Source: COE1 sp036310845 | GTDB lineage: Bacteria; Bacillota; Clostridia; Lachnospirales; Lachnospiraceae | DNA length: 16,663 nucleotides | Assembly (NCBI GenBank): GCA_036310845.1 | Contig: JAXJRB010000202.1 | Span: forward strand, 1 to 16,663 | Direction: 5' to 3' | Shown: one piece after another, positions 14,963-16,663 of the stretch | Position numbering within the stretch: position 1 is the first letter of the stretch | Layout: each line of letters starts with the position of its first letter | The notes under the pieces: generated by a model | Seen by the model: only the letters and a program-made list of their open reading frames with translations | The model's database searches: none | What the model was told of the DNA's origin: nothing | Translations under genes and position numbers: made by a program

Positions 14963-16663
14963 CTATTGTGCCATGCTAAGCACGGAATCCATAAGTGTAT
15001 TCAATACATTAATATATCGACTGGCTGCATTATACGCATTCTGATACATAATCATATGTTCCAGTTCTTCGTCAGAAGATACTCCAATTACGGATTGTCT
15101 CGTGTTCTCTATCTGTTCCACCGCTAGCTGTTCTTCTTCGTATTTATGCTTAAATACACTACCCATGATTGCCATTTGATTAATCATTTCTGTATAGCAG
15201 TCCTGATAGCTACTCTTTTTCGTTGCTAACGGGTTCAGATATAACGCATCATCCTCAAACGCTTTTATTAATGCAGTTCCTATATTGTAATCTGCCGAAT
15301 CATCCTCTGTCTTAAAGCCAAGTTTCATTGGAGTCTGTACCAGCTCCTGATTAATTTGAAGACTTGCACAGTTGTAAAGAGTTTCCGTTTCATTTGGATT
15401 CTCCTCTACATATTTCCAATAGTTGTTTGTCGGCGCACCATCTTTATCATAAATTCGATATAGCTTTTCACCCCTTGCAATTCTTGCCTGCGCATCTGCT
15501 TCTGAGATATTTTCGAGCTTTTCATATGGCTCATCCATTGCCTTTAGAAACATCTGCATTGGTGTTCCGTCCGGATTACACAAATAACCATTTTCCGGTT
15601 CACACTTACTTGCGATCACATCATTAATCTTGGTCATAATGCCATGTACAAGATTATCAAATTCTGCCTGAATATTCATGACAATAGAATTGGCAATAAA
15701 GTCATTATAGTACTCCTCACCAGCCTTTTCATTATACTGGAGTTCTGATATTCCAAGAGCCTCTAGTTTTATATCTGTTTTCAAATCTGTAGTCAAATCC
15801 GTATAATTTGCTACATGATCCCCTCTTGCCAGAAGGAGTGCTCTCAATGCCCCAATATCGGTATCCATTTCTGTAGAAATGACCTCTGTTGGATCAAAAA
15901 GGTACGCAGAAGAATAGTCGCCAACTCTTTCTCCATTTTTATCTAACGAATAGATTACATTCTGTTCCCAATATGGTGTATAGAAGCCCGTTTCTAAATC
16001 CTGCTTCAATCCGATTTCATAATTGCTATTTTCCGTTACAAAATCCACCCCATTAAAGCGAACCGATACTCTTCCGTAAATATCCTCATCATAGGTAATG
16101 TTTCCAAATCCTGCAAGTGTATCGATTAGTAAATCTCTCTCATCACGCAAGTCATTTGCATGCTCTAATCCACCCGTTTCAATGATTGATATTTCTTTAT
16201 TGAGCCATACAATTCTCTCACCTATCTCGTTCATCTCATCCACAATGTCTTTTACTTGTAAATTCAAATTGCTCTGATATTCAATAAACGACTTATATAC
16301 TGCCTTTGCATTCTCAGCAAAGCCTGCACATTTTTGTACAAACAAAGAGATATTGGTAGAGTCATTCGGGCTCTTTGAAAGCTCCTCCATTGCTGTCCAA
16401 AGTCCTTTTACAGACTCTTTAAAGGCAGCACCGTCAAGCTCACCTAAAATATCTTCTATTTCTAAAATAGCTGAATACGAGGTCTCGTAGAAATCGGACC
16501 TTCCTGACACCGAACGATACATCATATCTAGAAATTCATCTCTAATATGTCTACATTCGGAATATTGAACACCCTGGCCAATCTGCATATCCGAGATGGC
16601 CGGGGTGGTAGATATTGTATTATAATTGATGTCGGTCTTTGCGACTTGTTGACGCACATAGCC
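14963..16663 (-). CDS. flgK: Second FlgK-like hook-associated protein (N-terminus beyond window)
   Basis: The open frame continues to the last base: 566 residues are visible and roughly 35-40 N-terminal residues should lie outside. The visible sequence begins G-Y-V-R-Q-Q, equivalent to the GYSRQ motif at residues 36-40 of the neighbouring FlgK, so the GTG at 16657 is an internal valine and not a start. FlgK features include HANDLRDERDLLIDTLAG (the D1 motif, as in the paralogue) and the C-terminal helix EHMIMYQNAYNAASRYINVLNTLMDSVL. The central part differs strongly from the downstream FlgK, so this is an old duplication. It might make an alternative junction ring, or the two may act together. 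Confidence 0.93.
   Translation of the reverse strand, partial: GYVRQQVAKTDINYNTISTTPAISDMQIGQGVQYSECRHIRDEFLDMMYRSVSGRSDFYETSYSAILEIEDILGELDGAAFKESVKGLWTAMEELSKSPNDSTNISLFVQKCAGFAENAKAVYKSFIEYQSNLNLQVKDIVDEMNEIGERIVWLNKEISIIETGGLEHANDLRDERDLLIDTLAGFGNITYDEDIYGRVSVRFNGVDFVTENSNYEIGLKQDLETGFYTPYWEQNVIYSLDKNGERVGDYSSAYLFDPTEVISTEMDTDIGALRALLLARGDHVANYTDLTTDLKTDIKLEALGISELQYNEKAGEEYYNDFIANSIVMNIQAEFDNLVHGIMTKINDVIASKCEPENGYLCNPDGTPMQMFLKAMDEPYEKLENISEADAQARIARGEKLYRIYDKDGAPTNNYWKYVEENPNETETLYNCASLQINQELVQTPMKLGFKTEDDSADYNIGTALIKAFEDDALYLNPLATKKSSYQDCYTEMINQMAIMGSVFKHKYEEEQLAVEQIENTRQSVIGVSSDEELEHMIMYQNAYNAASRYINVLNTLMDSVLSMAQ

Noticed and set aside
16655..16657. GTG as the start codon of the second FlgK
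   Set aside because: It is inside the conserved GY-x-RQ motif (as G-Y-V-R-Q) and the frame stays open to the window end, so the gene is truncated by the window.

Overview
The window is an AT-rich flagellar late-gene cluster with every recognisable gene on the minus strand. Several features point to a motile, Gram-positive anaerobe of the Lachnospiraceae type (Roseburia / Agathobacter / Lachnospira / Butyrivibrio relatives): the flagellin termini (start M-[IV]-VQHNL-x-AMNSNRMLGIT, end -SILG), the order flgK-flgK-flgL-fliW-csrA-flaG-fliD-fliS-chaperone, strong AAGGAGG ribosome sites, and sigma-28 promoters of the form TAAA-N16/17-CCGATAT. The species cannot be fixed from this sequence.

In transcription order (high to low coordinates): a 5'-truncated flgK paralogue (16663-14963); a complete flgK (14792-12924) tightly followed by an unusually long flgL (12899-11019); fliW (10838-10380) and csrA (10350-10129); an all-A/T hairpin overlapping a sigma-28 promoter; the unit flaG (10010-9612), fliD (9570-7948), fliS (7909-7433) and a small FlgN/FliT-like chaperone (7399-6923); flagellin 2 (6576-4948) with a strong terminator; a 570-bp promoter-rich gene-free stretch; flagellin 1 (4274-2649) with a terminator; and a large secreted von Willebrand A protein with tandem TIG/IPT-like repeats (2538 down to base 1) that runs off the window.

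FlgK and FlgL form the hook-filament junction, FliD caps the filament, FliS and the FlgN/FliT-like protein are export chaperones, and the two flagellins build the filament. CsrA and FliW form the partner switch known from Bacillus subtilis: CsrA represses flagellin translation and FliW relieves it. The likely CsrA targets are visible here. Both flagellin leaders carry the same small hairpin presenting GGA in a six-base loop, about 20-25 bases upstream of a GGA-containing Shine-Dalgarno sequence.

The most interesting points are: (i) those paired CsrA-type hairpins; (ii) unequal promoter equipment, with two sigma-28 promoters for flagellin 1, one for flaG-fliD-fliS and none recognisable for flagellin 2; (iii) the vWA/TIG surface protein just behind flagellin 1, whose distal 273-bp repeats are almost identical and so look recently amplified; and (iv) the sigma-28 promoter built into the csrA-flaG hairpin. 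No tRNA, rRNA, CRISPR array, insertion sequence or plus-strand gene was seen.
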